Below the pieces are notes generated by a model. The model was not told the DNA's origin and searched no databases. It saw only the letters and a program-made list of their open reading frames with translations. The translations under genes and the position numbers were made by a program. A DNA stretch of 64,000 nucleotides, taken from Aquila chrysaetos chrysaetos (Eukaryota; Chordata; Aves; Accipitriformes; Accipitridae). This document shows positions 1 through 13,737 of this stretch, one piece after another; positions within the stretch are counted from its first letter, which is position 1; every line of letters starts with the position of its first letter. The stretch spans positions 51,834,505 to 51,898,504 of the forward strand of contig NC_044009.1 in assembly GCF_900496995.4 (NCBI RefSeq). The letters run 5' to 3'.

Positions 1-620
1 ATAAATGAAGTCCCTGCTTCTTAACTTCACATTGGTGTTAAGGAGTTTTATTCCGGATTTCGGTAACAACTGTGGGACCTGTTTTGAGACCTGCCGTGTG
101 GCCTGACATGAGACCAGCAGTAGGAGGCCCCAAGACTGTTGTTCCGAAGAGTGGAGACTCAGAAAGAGATGGAGGCTGAGAGAAGATAGGCAGGCACACA
201 AAGTTTGGGACGCCCGGAGAATTTAAGGAGGCAAAAAAAGTTTGGCAGATGCATGGAAATGGAGAAGGGCAAGGAGAGTTGGAGGCCCAAAGAGTAGGGG
301 TGCCCAGAAACATGCGAGAGGCTGAGATTGAGTTGGAGTCTGAAAAAGCAAAGGAAGCACAAAGACTGGAGAACAAGAGTAGAGGCCCAAAGAGACCTTC
401 CATGGGACGCAATGCAGCACCCGCTGAGGGACCAGTCTCAGGAGTTGCCATAGCACCAGACGTGACACAAGCAGTAGGAGACCCAGAGAGGGTTGTCCCA
501 AGGGCTGGTGGCCCAAAACCATCAGACCTGTGTGGGTACCTTGTGCGCTTAGAGCTGGAGGCACACCAGAGCCCTCAGATGGCAGAAAATAAGGACAACC
601 GGCACCAGTGAGAAAAGCCA
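1..620. repeat. Degenerate purine-rich repeat region, family unknown
   Basis: The stretch is built from recurring, diverged phrases such as AGGCCCAAAGAG (near 290 and 385) and AGCAGTAGGAG followed by a CCC and a GTTGT element (near 117 and 470). No gene is recognisable. Open frames on both strands look like a by-product of the biased composition. It may be an old minisatellite or the edge of a retroelement; the left end is outside the window. Confidence 0.35.
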
Positions 621-3600
621 AGCTGGCACACCTGGGTACCGTGGACCAAGCCTTACAGGGAAATGCTGTTTGCTGTGATTAAGATTTGTCTCTTTTTTTC
701 CTCTTTCTCCAAACTGCAGGTCAGAGCATACCCAGGGTTTTACTTTCTTGCTCCTAATGGTGCACAAACGTTGTATTTTGAAGAGTTTTCTGCTTTACCC
801 TTTTTGTTCAGGGGCCTCATAAAGGGAACAAGGTGCAGCACTGGGGTAGGGGACCTTTCCTGCAATGGGGACAAAGGGCTGGATTTGTGCTTTTTCACTC
901 TTCTCTCTTGCTTTTAAAGTGCATTCCACTAATATTTACAACTATTTAGAGAAAAATACTCCATTTGCCCTAAGAGCTGGTTATGGGCTTGTAATGATGA
1001 AATAAAAAGCAGAATGATTTCATCCTGGCTATTGGTGATGGGCTCAGCCAGGCAGTAAACAGGTCCCTGTGGTGCACGTGGGTTGTGCTGAGCTGCAAGC
1101 CCACGTGTCTGCCACAGGAGTGGACGCAACAGTTAAGGCAGACCTGGAAGAGAAAAGGACCATTTAAATAAGGGATAGCTGCGGAAGCTCTTGGAGAAGG
1201 GAGACATGAGAGTCCCTCCTCCAGATCCTGGCTCAGGTCAAGGGTTTAGAAACCACGTGTGAAATCTGGGCTTGAGCAGAGGAACAGCTTCTGGGTGCTC
1301 TCCTGTGTGGCTGAGAAAGGACAATTCTCTTCGCTGCCAGTCCTATGGCAAGGGGAAGGAGTGGGGCAGGGAAAATGAGATATAATCGGATGAAAGATGC
1401 GGTTACATAGATTGCTGAATTCCCTGACAAATTGGGAAAACCGCATGGCCTGATTACTGTTTGGAAAAAAAAAGTAAGATGAATGCAAGCATCAATGCTT
1501 TGGAAGGAATTAGAAGATGTGCAGATGACTGTATTATCCAACCTTAAGTGAATATTTCGCCGATTAGAGCAATAGATCTATGTCACAACTGGGCTGGAAT
1601 ACAAGTCCTTGGGACACATCACACAGAAACCTTCAACGACAGCCAAGCAGGGGGAACAGCCAGCTCTGGAAAGCTGCAGAGCACAAAGTGGTCTGCAAAG
1701 ATGCTGTGTCCTGACCTCTCATCTCGATGGCTCCCGTGGGCTACGCACTGCCCTAAATGTGCCTACTGAGGTTTCAGTCCTCGACGGAGTGGCTGTCCCT
1801 TGTCCCTAAGGCTCCCTCATGGACACCACGTGCATTGTTTGCCCGTTAAATCCAGAGCCTCCGGATACCCCGTGTCACACTGCGGGGTGGTTTCTCACGG
1901 CATCCAAAGACATCGACACCCTGGGAAGGAGGCCTGGAGCACACGCGTCGCCCCGAGCGCAAACGCAGGGACCCCCTGGACCACCCATCACCCTTTCCAC
2001 ACCCCCCCCCTCCATTCCTGGCTCGGCTTGTGCTGCCAAACCAGTGCTGAGGAGAGGAGGGAGCCTTGCCCCAAACCTCCTGCAAGGCTTTGGGGTTCAA
2101 GAGCTGTCCTTGGCCCCTCCTGCCTCACCGTCCCCAGTGGTGTGCCAGCTCTCCCCAATTCTCGCCTCCAGCCCCCAGATCCCTGTCCCCTCCAAGCCTT
2201 TGGGACAGGGCAATCCAAACGCAGGTTGCCCAGAGCCTAAGCTACTCCAAAACAACCAACTTTCACCCCATCCCTTCTTTAAAACAGCGAGACAAACGCT
2301 TGGAGAAGATGAAGCACCTATTACCGTGTTTGAAATGAAATTTGGGGCTCAGAGGAACGCTTGCACAGCCTGCAACGTTCAACCCTGGACTTCAAAAGAC
2401 CATCAGCTTCTCAAAAAGCCACACCCGCTCAAAAGAAAGGCCTTTTTGAAGGCCACAAGGGCAGCTGAATGACCCTCAGATTGGCTCATCATCTGGTTTA
2501 AAAGTCAATACTGATAAGCAAAGTACTTAAGCAAACTACTTCAGGTTAAGCACCTGTTTTGTCAGGGCTGAGTGAGCACTACAGGCTCAACTGCAGCCTG
2601 TTGACATGGAAATGACATTTTTCTGTTATCCTAAACTGAGCGCTAATAACTTTTTCCCATGCCTGGCTCTGCAAGCCATAATAATGAAGGGCTGAAAGCA
2701 GTGAAATTTCGCTTTCTCCTCTGTAGATGCAAAGGGGTTCAGCCCTTCTTCGGCATCGCCTCATGCCAAACCTGAGCAGGTTTGAGGGATTACAGCACAG
2801 GTCCCACCGATAATTCATCTGCCTTCAAAAGGCAGCTTTGGGAGCGCTCCATGCCACCCGCCTGGGACCATTTCAGGCAGGGATTTCAGCTCCTTGCTGT
2901 CGCAGCTCTGCGGAAATAGAATTTATGGGTTTCAGCGTGTCCCAAGCGGCCTCAGGTCTCAGCCCTACATGTCCAGACCTGGATGTCGGTCTTGAATCTA
3001 CCCCAATCTGAACGGGCAGGACCATCCCCAGCAGCATACTGCTAAGGACAACCAGAGAAATACCTTCTCAGCCAAATGTCAAGCTTCACCTCTCTCCGAT
3101 AATACCTGCATACAAAGAAATTACTTCCCTCAATCTCAGTAAAAGCACATTAGGAAAAACTTCCATTTCTAGGAAAAAGACTTGACAGCTGTGTTGAAAT
3201 TACCTCTGGTAATTTTAACTGAGTGGAAGCTTTTATATTCAATTGCACCAAAAATGTAAAGCATGTCACTTATTAAGCTTTTATGTCTGACATTCAGCCT
3301 AGTACCTGACGACATCTTTCTAGCAATCTGGAGATCATGCAGCTAATGTACTTGGAAATGGTAGAATTAGGTATGGTGGAAAGTCATTAAATTTGAAATT
3401 AAATGGGCTCTCTTGGTTCTTGAAGGTAATCTTAAAAAAAAAAAAAATGCCTCTGCAGAAGTCAGAAAACATCTCCCATATTAGCTATCTGAGCTTTCTT
3501 GTTCTTCCTTTAATAGCGACAATTAGTTGACTTGAGTATCACACCAGCTTCGCTGTGATTAAGGAGCAGGCACCTGCAGGTTCCCACAAAAACAAAGCAT

Positions 3601-4779
3601 CGAGTCCTCCTCGCCATTGGCACCAGACAGAGCTCCTGTCTTAGTCTGAGCTTTATTAGCCCGACTTCAAAGGTTAAAAAAAATGCCATGCAAGTGGTCT
3701 GATGCTCTGGCAAGCCAAGCTATTTTCTACCCAAGGCTTTTTCAGCAAGAAATGTCTAACCATACATCATAAGGCTGCCTTTAAGGGGCAATTGGAGGGA
3801 GGGACGAAAAATCTCACTTAGACTAGTCTATTAAAATCCACATAAAAATAAAAATACAAAAATAGCTGAAGGAAAAAAAATGCCTGTAAAGTGTTTAGGC
3901 CAAATTAAACAGCCTAGAAATGCTTAAAACAGCGTTGCCATGGTTTCGTACACCAGCTTGACGCTAAACCATCCATACTCTGCGATTCTTCCCCGGGATC
4001 TGGGAATCCCAGCCCCATAAAGGGTGATGGGCATAACACGGCAGGGCTGGCTCCTCGCCCCACGGCTCAGCAGAGCACTCCCCTAGCACACCCAGGCATA
4101 TTTTTGTGCGAGGGCTGCGTCAAGCTACCTGTGCAAACTCACACGGCATCCACTCCTTTGCAGGAGTCTGATGGGTGACGGTACGGTGGTATAGGTGCAA
4201 CAAGCTAAAAACCCCTCAGATGCTGCCACTGGCCGTGTCCTCTGGGATCAGCCACGCTCTGGCATTAGGAAGCACCACCAGTGGCTTGTAGGGCTCTCCG
4301 GAAAAATCTTGGTTCCCACCTTACGGCTGAGCTGAGGCTGTGCTTACCAGAGCATAGGCATCCTGTGGTTCATTAAGGGGGTAATGATCTCTGGGTGAAC
4401 ATTAATGGTCTTTGTGCGAGTATAAAACAATGCATCGCTGCCAAATATCTGGCTGCGGTTAATAGCTTCAACTCTAAAGGTAAGCACCGCAGAGGAAAAT
4501 ATAAATGTGTTATTAAAAAAAACCTCTCTCAAAATAAACCTTAAAGAACAATAAAAACAAAACAGTCACAGTATAAACACACCCTTTTGCGCCTTTCTGC
4601 TGTAGCACATACCGCAGAACATATGGCATATAAGATCACCCACGGACCAGTGCTTCCTCTGCAGGCTAACGGTAACTCGAGATGGGGAATAGCGAGACGT
4701 GATTTCCTTTACTGCTGCTACCAGGGACCCCTTCTGCATTTCACGTGGCTCTCGCCCCAATAAGGGGGGGCTCTTGCAA

Positions 4780-5060
4780 ACCCCTAACGGCTCTCGTTAG
4801 CGGCGCGGGCAATCAGAACGGATATAACCTGACAAACGGAGGAAAAACAGGCGAATTGGTTGTACCCGAGCATAACCGTGGGACCTGCTGGAAACCCCAC
4901 CCCTGAAGTTATTTCGCTGACGCGCATATTCACAGGCACAAAGTCTGCAGTGCCGTTCCCTTGTGCCAGGCCTGTTGCCTGCAGGGTATCCGCAGCGCCC
5001 TGATGGGGACGTGCCACCAGCACATCTGGGGGAAGCACATCTGACGGGACAAAGGCGGTC
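4780..5060. other. CpG-containing patch in AT-rich flank
   Basis: CpG dinucleotides are clearly more frequent than in surrounding DNA (for example GCGGCGCGGGC near 4800 and several near 4910-5060). No transcript structure could be tied to it. Confidence 0.3.
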
Positions 5061-5181
5061 CCGTAAAACCTGCTTTGATTTGTTTAATGAGCTGCTTATT
5101 GCCAAAGATGAAAGAAAGGAGCGTGGCAGCTAACAAACCTGGGAAGTGCTATTAAAGTTGTTTTCTAGCACTTCTTGATGG

Positions 5182-5200
5182 AAAAAAAAAAAAAAAAAAA
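5182..5200. repeat. A19 mononucleotide run
   Basis: Uninterrupted run of 19 A. No polyadenylation signal or retroposed gene body is evident just upstream, so it is called a simple repeat. Confidence 0.9.
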
Positions 5201-5599
5201 GACACATTTCTTGGCTTTGTCCATAAGCCCGCTATCTCCAGGCTCTGTAAAGCTGTGTATAGGGGGTCCCGACGCCCTGGGGTATCATGTCATGAGGGCA
5301 CCAGGAATGATACCCGGAGGACATGGTGTCCCAGGGGTATCTGTCCAACCTCCTGCTTCACGCCTGCAAAGTCCTACAGCACCTCCATCCCCAGCAGGGA
5401 AGGGGCCAAGAGCGAGAGCTTACGAGTTACATCATCAGCTGCCATCTAAATCAAAGTAATAGATTTTAAAATGACATTATAGAGCCGAGATAGGCCATCC
5501 CCAATTTCCCCACTGTCGCTACAGACCCTACGACGCAGTGCAAACATAAATATCCAGACAGATGTACACCCCCCCCAACCCTGGCCGATGGCAGGTCGC

Positions 5600-5770
5600 C
5601 TTTATAACCTCATAACCTGCACGTCCCGTTCACAAAGCGAGCAACGGCTGAAATCCGGACTTTAAAAAGGGCCCGAAAAGAAAAAGATTCAGCGGTACGA
5701 GAGGCCGACGTAACGAGCTCCGCGCAGCTTCCATGGGCGCAAGGCACCGCGAAACTGCCGACAGCTACAG
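5600..5770. other. Second CpG-dense patch
   Basis: About 170 bases with many CpGs (near 5605-5650 and 5700-5765) inside AT-rich DNA. On the plus strand it ends at a possible splice donor (CAGAG|GTAATT near 5772). A small promoter or noncoding exon is conceivable, but nothing confirms it. Confidence 0.3.
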
Positions 5771-7790
5771 AGGTAATTTTAATGGTGTATGTTTGAAGTG
5801 TAGTACACATTAAGTACCAGTGGGTAGTAAAATACTTCTAATTATTCCCACGTCCCTGAGTTTTCACACCTCCATTTTTTTTTATATTCAATTCCCCTGT
5901 TTTCTTTTTTGGAGTTAATTCTTTTTTCAGGCAAAGAAGAGCACAAATATGGTTTGTTACACAAAATAAACTGACATGCTCTGTGATTTGGCTACAAAAT
6001 AGGCACGTTTTGGGAATGGCATATACAGCATACTGCATAAAAACACATTTTCACAAGGAACCATGTCAGACACAGCAGTTCCTTTCTCTAAACAAAAAGA
6101 AGTCTTGTTTGCTAAGTCAGTTTTACTTCTTTGGCTAGCGAGAAGTTTTCCAAATTCTTCATTTCTTTTCAATTTATACAATTTTTCACAAAGTATTTTC
6201 CAGCTCCGTGAACTGCCCAAAGCACAAGGTGCAAAAGCAGAGAGCTGACTACAGACAAAGAATCAGGAAAAGTCTGAATGCGAACATGCAAATTCAGCAC
6301 CTGGTGAATTTCTCCCCAAGTGTCCCTGCTCACACTCAGCCAGCTTCAACACCAGCATAACACAGTTTTCTGGCTCTCACAACATTATCATGAGCCACAA
6401 CATATCCTCTACTCCTTTTCTTAAGGCGCCAACTCTGATTCCTGCAAATACTTGAGATTCTCAGCAGTCGTTATTTTCACGATTTTCAATTCTTTTCATT
6501 TTCAGGCTTTTTAATCTGCTTTTCAGTTAAAGGGCTGGAAACATGCACCTTTAAAAGGCAAAGAACTCGACATGGAGGGCTTTAGAATATAAACATGGCG
6601 TGGGGTCTCGTATCCCATGCTTCCTGAATGCTTGAGGCTGACAAAGTGTTAATATTTCTCTGGCCTGTCAATTTTTATTCTGCTATTGAATGTGTAGCCT
6701 CAGGCAAGCATTTGCCCTCTTTGCCTCAATTTTACAATCCATAAAATAACAAAGAAATTACAATACTTTGACAGTTATGAAAACACATGACATTTATACT
6801 CATTTTACATAATGCTTACTTTTCAAAAAATGGACTCATTGCCTCAGATTTCATGTTAGTGCACTGGACTATCATGGGAAATATCTCCAGAGGCAAACAG
6901 AAATAGTATAAACTTCATGGCAGGTGGAACCAAAACTTCACAGCATGAGGCTGTAGCAAGCCCCTTGCATCTGAGGAAAACCAAATCATATTATACCAGG
7001 AGCCCAAACGAACCAAAGAACATTATCGCTTCATCTGTTCAAAATTTCCTAAGCCTAAGGTGCCACAAACACATTTATATGAATGATTTTAGACTAGATA
7101 GATGTCTTAATATTTAAGATGTCAGATGGAGTAATATGTAAGTAATTATGTTTTGCCTTTCATTCAGTCTTTGTCAGGGGTACAGACTGATGGCCCTGGA
7201 GATTGAAGGCTTCTGTCTAGATAGTGCAAATACTCATTTTTAACACAACGAGCGCAAGTGTTAGCTGCCGTGCTTTCCCAAAAGGGCCAAAAGTGGGACC
7301 GATCTATTCGGCTGCGGTTGAATCTTGTCCAGAAGAAGAGTGTCCTCCCTTTGGTAGCCTAGGGAAATATATTAATATATGGAGCATGCACAGCTGGTTT
7401 CCTGAGCAGCGGTGAACTGGTACCAGTATGGAGCACAGCCTCAGCGGGTGCCTTACGAGTGCTGCCCATACTAAGAGTAGTGAATGTAAAAACTGCCATC
7501 ACTGGTGCGTCTGCCTTTGCAGATCTACCACGAACAGGCAGTCTGGGGTCACATCTCCACCCAACCTGGGACACGTAGGGCAGCAAAACTCAGCCTCTCC
7601 CAAACCTCCCCTAGGCAGCAGATTCGCTCGAGTCGAGGAGGTTTGGCTCCTCCGGCGTGAAGGCAGCGGGAAACTGCTGAGAAATGGACCGAGAAACAGG
7701 GGTGACGATGATGATTTTGAGAGAAGTCTCCCAGGGGAACGAGGGAGGTACTGGTGGAGGTGCCAAGTCAATCCACATCAGAGAAAAATG

Positions 7791-7814
7791 AAAAAAAAAA
7801 AAAAAAAAAAAAAA
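7791..7814. repeat. A24 mononucleotide run
   Basis: Uninterrupted run of 24 A following a short A-rich lead (GAGAAAAATG). The upstream DNA shows no AATAAA and no recognisable coding sequence, so a processed pseudogene is not supported. Confidence 0.9.
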
Positions 7815-10800
7815 GAGAGTCTTCCTGCTTGCCAGATCATGATCGAGCCCTGAGGATTCACATAAGACGACCTCGCTTTCGGGAAGCCGGCTGCATCCCT
7901 GGTGATCTGCACCCTCCTGGGAGATGCACCCCGTCATCGCACAGCCTGGAGTGGACCAAGCCGTCAGCAAGCCGCTGGCCCACGAGACGGGGAGACCTTT
8001 TTCAAACCGATCTGCCAGTTTTCCCTGTGTTTGATACAGCCCTGCGTGGCCTCGTGTGCTGCCCTGGGTGGCCACCGAAACCCACGCGTCCCGATTAGGA
8101 CACATTGCTCCTAATCCGCTGCTGTTACCATGCTCCAGCCATGCCTATATTTATTGCCTATTCATACGACAGCACAAATTCAAGTATAAATTCAGTGCAA
8201 AGCACAATTCATCAATTGGCCATTAGCAATGTTACATACGGACATGAAACCAGGTTTACATAGCCCAATAGCAGGACTACTAATATCTACCCACCGATGC
8301 AACCATTAAGATGAATGAACATCACAATTTTACCTGTTCACTTTTAGCTGTTACCAGCCTTGTACAGTTGTGATGAATCTGCAAAGGCCACTTAGCAGCA
8401 ATATTTGACAATTCTGCTTTATTTTGCCCAGCTTCACTATTAAAGAACGCCAGTTATTTGCAAAGTAGTTTGTAGAAATGTGAATATGGCACATGAAGGG
8501 AATGAAACCATTTCTCAAACTCCCATGCCCGCTCCAGACCTGCAAAAATTAATTTATCCTGTGAAAAAATTGAACTGCTCGATATAAAAATGTGTTTCTT
8601 CCGGAAACTCAGAAACACTGCCCTGCGTTTTTCCCTTCCCTGCTTTGGTTAATTTGCCCCAATTTGCCCTCTCCTGACAGAGCCCATACCACGTGTCACC
8701 ATTACCTGGTTGAATTAGCAACAGCCCACAGTAAATATTTAAAAGGAAAAACTTCACAGCATGATGAGCAGACTTTTGCAAGTTGGCATAATAACAGAAG
8801 GAGAAGCAAACACCTCTAAGAAATACCTGTAAGAATTATCAAAGGGTCTTTGGGTCTCACACGCCAGAGCTGCAGCTACAACTGTGTGCAGGCATGGCAT
8901 TTTGCTGATCTTGAGGCTCATTAGTGGAAACACAGCTGTTTTCTCCAGGAAATTGTCAGCCTCTTGATGTAATACTGACTTCGTGGGGGGGAAGCTGTTT
9001 TAATTACCACCTGGAAATACACAGCAAGTGTTTACAAGTTGCAATAGGCTCTCCCCTGGGGAAGAATACAGAGTTTTCTTAACTCTTTAGTGCTGTGACC
9101 CAGGTATTTATTTACTTCTGTTTGTGTTTGCGCAAAGCCTGGGAGTCGTGATGGATGTGCCTTGGGACTGGCTGATACAGAAGCAGCATAAATGTCAGTT
9201 GACATGAAGATAAGAACTCAAGAGTTGATCGGCTCAGGCTGAGGTGCTGAGCAAACCAGCTGCATCTCGCCTGCAAGGCCTCTGGCATGCTCATTTTTAA
9301 CACTTTAGCTTGGTGGCACTCTCAGCATGAAGTATTCCTCCCTGAGCAAAACAGGTCAGGAGCGCAAACACCTGATTGGGAAGGTCCGTATCAGATACCA
9401 GGGCAAGTGCAAGCTCCAGGCACCTGAAACGCTCAGGAAACTAAATCATGCCTCACCTACGGTTGTATGTCTGGGATACTCCTCCAAGAGCTGAAAGAGA
9501 TCTGCTAGACGTGCGAGGGTTTTGCTTTATCTCCAAGCACTGGGAAACTTGGAAGAATGCTAAGGAGGAACACATGTTAACCAGTCCACAATCCCAGCAA
9601 ACACACTGTATGGAAACTGGAGACACAAGGACAGTTTTACACACTGACCTCTCTGACGCTGGATGCGTGTCGCAAGCAAGGGCTCTTGCAGGAGAGGCAC
9701 CGCCAGCCCTTTGGTGCCTTCCTCTGCGTTCCCAACGGGACAGCAAAGCAGGCAGGTAAGTAGAGGCAAAAGACTTACCTAAAAATAAGCAACAAGAATC
9801 CAGAACTGTCTAAAATTTGTCCTCTATGCTGTTCATCTAGACACCCTGTACAGTAAGGAAGGCTGTGGATGCTATCTGTAGAGAGCACTGCATATCACCT
9901 GTCCCAAAGCGGGGTAAATGTTCCTTCAGAGGAGGCTGGCTATCCCCAACAACTATATAGTTAGTTCAGGCAGCTGACTTACTACTGGGCATCTAAGTTC
10001 TGGTAAGAAAAATATCATTCTTGAGGATCTCTTATTTCATTAGGTATTCAATATGCGATTCCCATGGCAGTACTGCAAGTCTGGAGGCTCTTCAAGGTTA
10101 CCCACATTAAAAAACTGAGAGCATAACACAAAAAGCTAGAAATGTAACACGGGCCCCAAATCAGCAAGACTTTAAATACCTTCCACAGCGCCGAGGCTGA
10201 CGACCTTGCACACCGAGTTCACCGCTGTGAACGTCTGGTACCCAAACAACCACAGCCCACAAAGAGAAGGGGTGGTGTGAAAGTTGGCCTTGTTTCTGCA
10301 GCATCACCGCCGCGCGCTCAGGAAAGCCAAGCACAGCTCTGGGGCGGTGCGTGTGCTTTTAACAGGAATGCAAAGTGGTGTGGGAAGAAGGAGCGGGAGC
10401 CAAGCAGCTGGCTTCAATTAATCATCAGCTCTGGTGGAGGCTGGGAGGATGACTCTGGGGTGGTGAGGACCAGACCTCATGGGTTGTGGAGAGGGATGGA
10501 GAGGAGGCGGGTGGCGTGGGCAGGCTGCGATGTGGCCGGGCAACCTCAGAGCGTGTTGGTTAGGCACGTCGGGGAGCAGCGATGGCGGGGGGGGACAGCT
10601 CTGCAAAAAGCGTCGAGCCAATAACTAGATAAATACAGTTATTTTGGTTTTGACTTCGGGAGAGTTTGGGGGAAGGTCGACAACTGTAGTTGTTATAAAT
10701 ACTGTTATGTTGTGGATTTTCTTAAGCTTTCCATCTTCAAGTTCTTTGTTTCTTTCCTCTGTAGCTGATTCACCCTCGGTTGCTAGCAGTGAGATAGAGT

Positions 10801-10984
10801 TCAGCTACATCAGCTAACAGCTCCACGTGTGGAAAAATACTCCAGCTGCTACCAAGAACAGCATTTATGACTGTGATTTTAAGTGTGTTTTTGGAAGCAC
10901 AGGTAAAATCGTATCTATGTAAGGCTGTGCCCCCAGTTCCTGTCCCTTTTGCATCTAAATGAGGCCCCACCCCTGAAGGAACAT

Positions 10985-11051
10985 CTCTTCTCTATGTAAA
11001 TAACACCAAACTTCCCTAAAGGCCTGTCTCTACCCTATGTAAATAAAATCA
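10985..11051. repeat. Short direct repeat, about 44 bp apart
   Basis: CTCTTCTCTATGTAAATAA and CTCTACCCTATGTAAATAA occur about 44 bases apart and are followed by related CC-rich text. It looks like a local tandem duplication or part of an unrecognised retroelement. Confidence 0.5.
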
Positions 11052-13717
11052 CAGCCCCTCCAGGCCTGTCAGTGCTAGGCATTAATGAGCCTGCAAAATC
11101 GTTTCTTCTCTCATTTGGTTTGGCAGTGCAGATGCTTAAGTCTCTCAATGTGTTATTCAGAAAGTTTGGAAAATGTAAAGTATGCCTGAGAGAAATGCCA
11201 AATCCCTTAACTCATGGGGGAAGTGTTCATATAACTTAGAGGGGGGAAAAACGCGCTGTGGTGTTTACTGTGTGTATTAAACTTTCCAGTTGTTAAGAAC
11301 TGGCTGTATCTGCACAAGAGCTATCTGCTAATAAACAGAAGCACCCAGACAATGGTAAAAATGGCGAGTTTCTGCAAAGTAAGTCCCTGTGTGCAGGCCA
11401 GGCAGAGGACGTCTATTTGCAACACCAAGGAGAGATGTTGCTTTTATTATAATACTAGGAAAAAATTGTCAGAGTCCATGCCAAAATAGAAGTGAAGATT
11501 TTTAATTTTTTTTTAAGGGTGTCAATTGAAAATCAAACCCATGGCTGTATACCAGCACTGCCCACTGACTTCAGTCCCAGCCACGCCAAGAGGAGATGAG
11601 ATGGGCTATTCTTATTTGCAGGAAGGGTTAAATTCCTCAATGCAGCGGTGGCTCCAAAGCCCTTGTACTTCGTGGGATCTGGAGGAGACCAGGAGCCCGA
11701 GAGCAGTGCAGGTAAGCCGGGATCCAAGCGCAGTCTCAGCGTAGTGGTAACGGGGTGGTCATCCCCACAGCTCACATGTGCACCAGAGTGATCTGCCCTG
11801 CATGGTGCCACGTTGTGCTCGCCTGATTCAGGGCTCTGTGGGCTGAAAGAATTATTTTTAACAAGAGATTAACTACAGCAGTGCTCAGGCTTCTGGTCAT
11901 CTCAGCCATTTGTAACTTCGGTGTGAAATCAGTAAGTGCTCGATTTCCTTAACCCTTTTTATACAACCTTGAATGAAGGTGATGTAAAAGCACCTTGTGA
12001 GCGATGAAAGACTGGACGGGTCTACTCCCAACATCTGCTGCTCCGCTTCCACCAGCTAAGGGACAGAGCAGGACCTGCTTCTGGCATCTCCTTCCTCCAG
12101 CTGCACCCAGGCCGGACCCCAGCAGAGACTTTGGGATTTCAGCTCCAAAGCATCTGGCTCCCTCTTGTGCTCCCCGTGTTTATGGCAGGAGAAGTCGGAT
12201 GGGACAAAGTCTGGAACCCACTGGGAGAGATGGTCCCCGCTCATCTCCTCATGTCCAGCCCGAGAAGCAGATCACATCAGTAGCTGTTAGTCCAGACCTG
12301 ACCCACTATGGACCATCTCCGTATTCTGGTACCCCTGAGCTTCCCAGGAAATACCAAGCTGTTCCTGCAGCACAGCTAGGGAATAGGGTGTGCGGCTCCA
12401 TATGCACTACGTGCAGCCTGCTGCTTATAGCTTGATCGGGGATGAGTTGTGACTGTCAGCCATGGCTTCTACCTTGGAGAAAATCCACCCTTCTTCTGCA
12501 CAATTCGGTCCAAGCGACAGCACTGCCATCTGTACGTACCGCTCTCAGCATGCGATGTGTTTCCTCCTCCGCAGTGTCAGGAATTTAAGGAGTATGAAAG
12601 GATTTCACCTGTACAAAGATAATAGAACTTCATTTTTCCAGTATTTGATACAGCTTTTTTTCTAGTAAAGTACTCTGTGTAGCAGGTCCTGATCCATACT
12701 GTTCCTATTACAAAGGTGGTAGCAGTAACGAGTGAGAAAATCCACCTGAAAAATGGCTTTAATGCAATGCTCCAGCAGCAGTGGCCGCTGCCATTAGAGG
12801 TAGTATTTCTTTTTAACTGAGTTACTTTTAGGAGATTTCTTTAAAGGTCATTAATGGGTGTCAGGAGACAAAGGAAAGCTGTGTTAGGTGAAGCGGAAAA
12901 AGGGACTTGTTTTCCAGCAGATGTTCTGCAACTATCTATAGCCAAGGAAAAAGTAAGTACAACCAGACCGGGCTCTGTCAATTCTGAGGTTTTGCAGTTT
13001 TGACTCAGTTTTTCTGTTTTGTTTTGGTTTTTAAATCATAATTAAAATTAATCTTTTTTTTTTTTTTTCTCTTAGCCAAGTTGTCTGGTTATCTTCAGGC
13101 AGCCTGCTGCAGAAATCAGGGAAGATTCCCATCTTCTAATGGTAGGTGAAAATGGTAAAGTATCTACACGTGATTTCACTGCTCTTAGTTTAAAAGAGAG
13201 GGATGGAAAAGGTCCTTTCATCAGTAACAGCAGCAGATTGAAGGGTAGAAGCCCCAAGGACAAGAAATGAGTTATTTTGAATTAAATTGGATAGAAGCCA
13301 CGCATCCTGTAAACACCCACCAGCCACACTAAATGCAAGGGAAGAAGTCACCCCTGAAATGTTGTGCAATGGAGAAGGAATTTCCCCAGCATTAGCTTGG
13401 CCCTGCTCTACAGCTGCTGTTCTCTTGCACAAGATGTGCAACAAAACAGGAACGTGTGTGTGTTTATGGGAGCCTCTCGAGAGCCGAACCGGAGCCAAGC
13501 GAGAGCCTCAGCTCCTCCGGATACACAGACTGCTGAATTAATCTCCTCTCTCCTGGTGGGAGTACGTCCCCATCCGACCCCAGTGGGCTGCAGGTACTGA
13601 CTCACCGACCACCCTGAGCTCACCCTCAGCTGATGACTATTGTCTGTTTTCATCTGGATTTTATTCTTCCAAGTCTCCAGTGTGGCCAGATGAAGATGTA
13701 AGCCTAAAAGTTGTCTT

Positions 13718-13737
13718 AAAAAAAAAAAAAAAAAAAA
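13718..13737. repeat. A20 mononucleotide run
   Basis: Uninterrupted run of 20 A. A T-run of similar length lies at about 13054-13069. No transposon body was recognised at either. Confidence 0.9.

Noticed and set aside
1819-2472. 217-codon plus-strand open frame
   Set aside because: Proline- and serine-rich, no recognised domain, no splice partners, overlapping frames of similar length on the other strand.
7428-7853. Possible processed pseudogene ending in A24
   Set aside because: No AATAAA upstream of the A-run and no recognisable parental gene in any frame.
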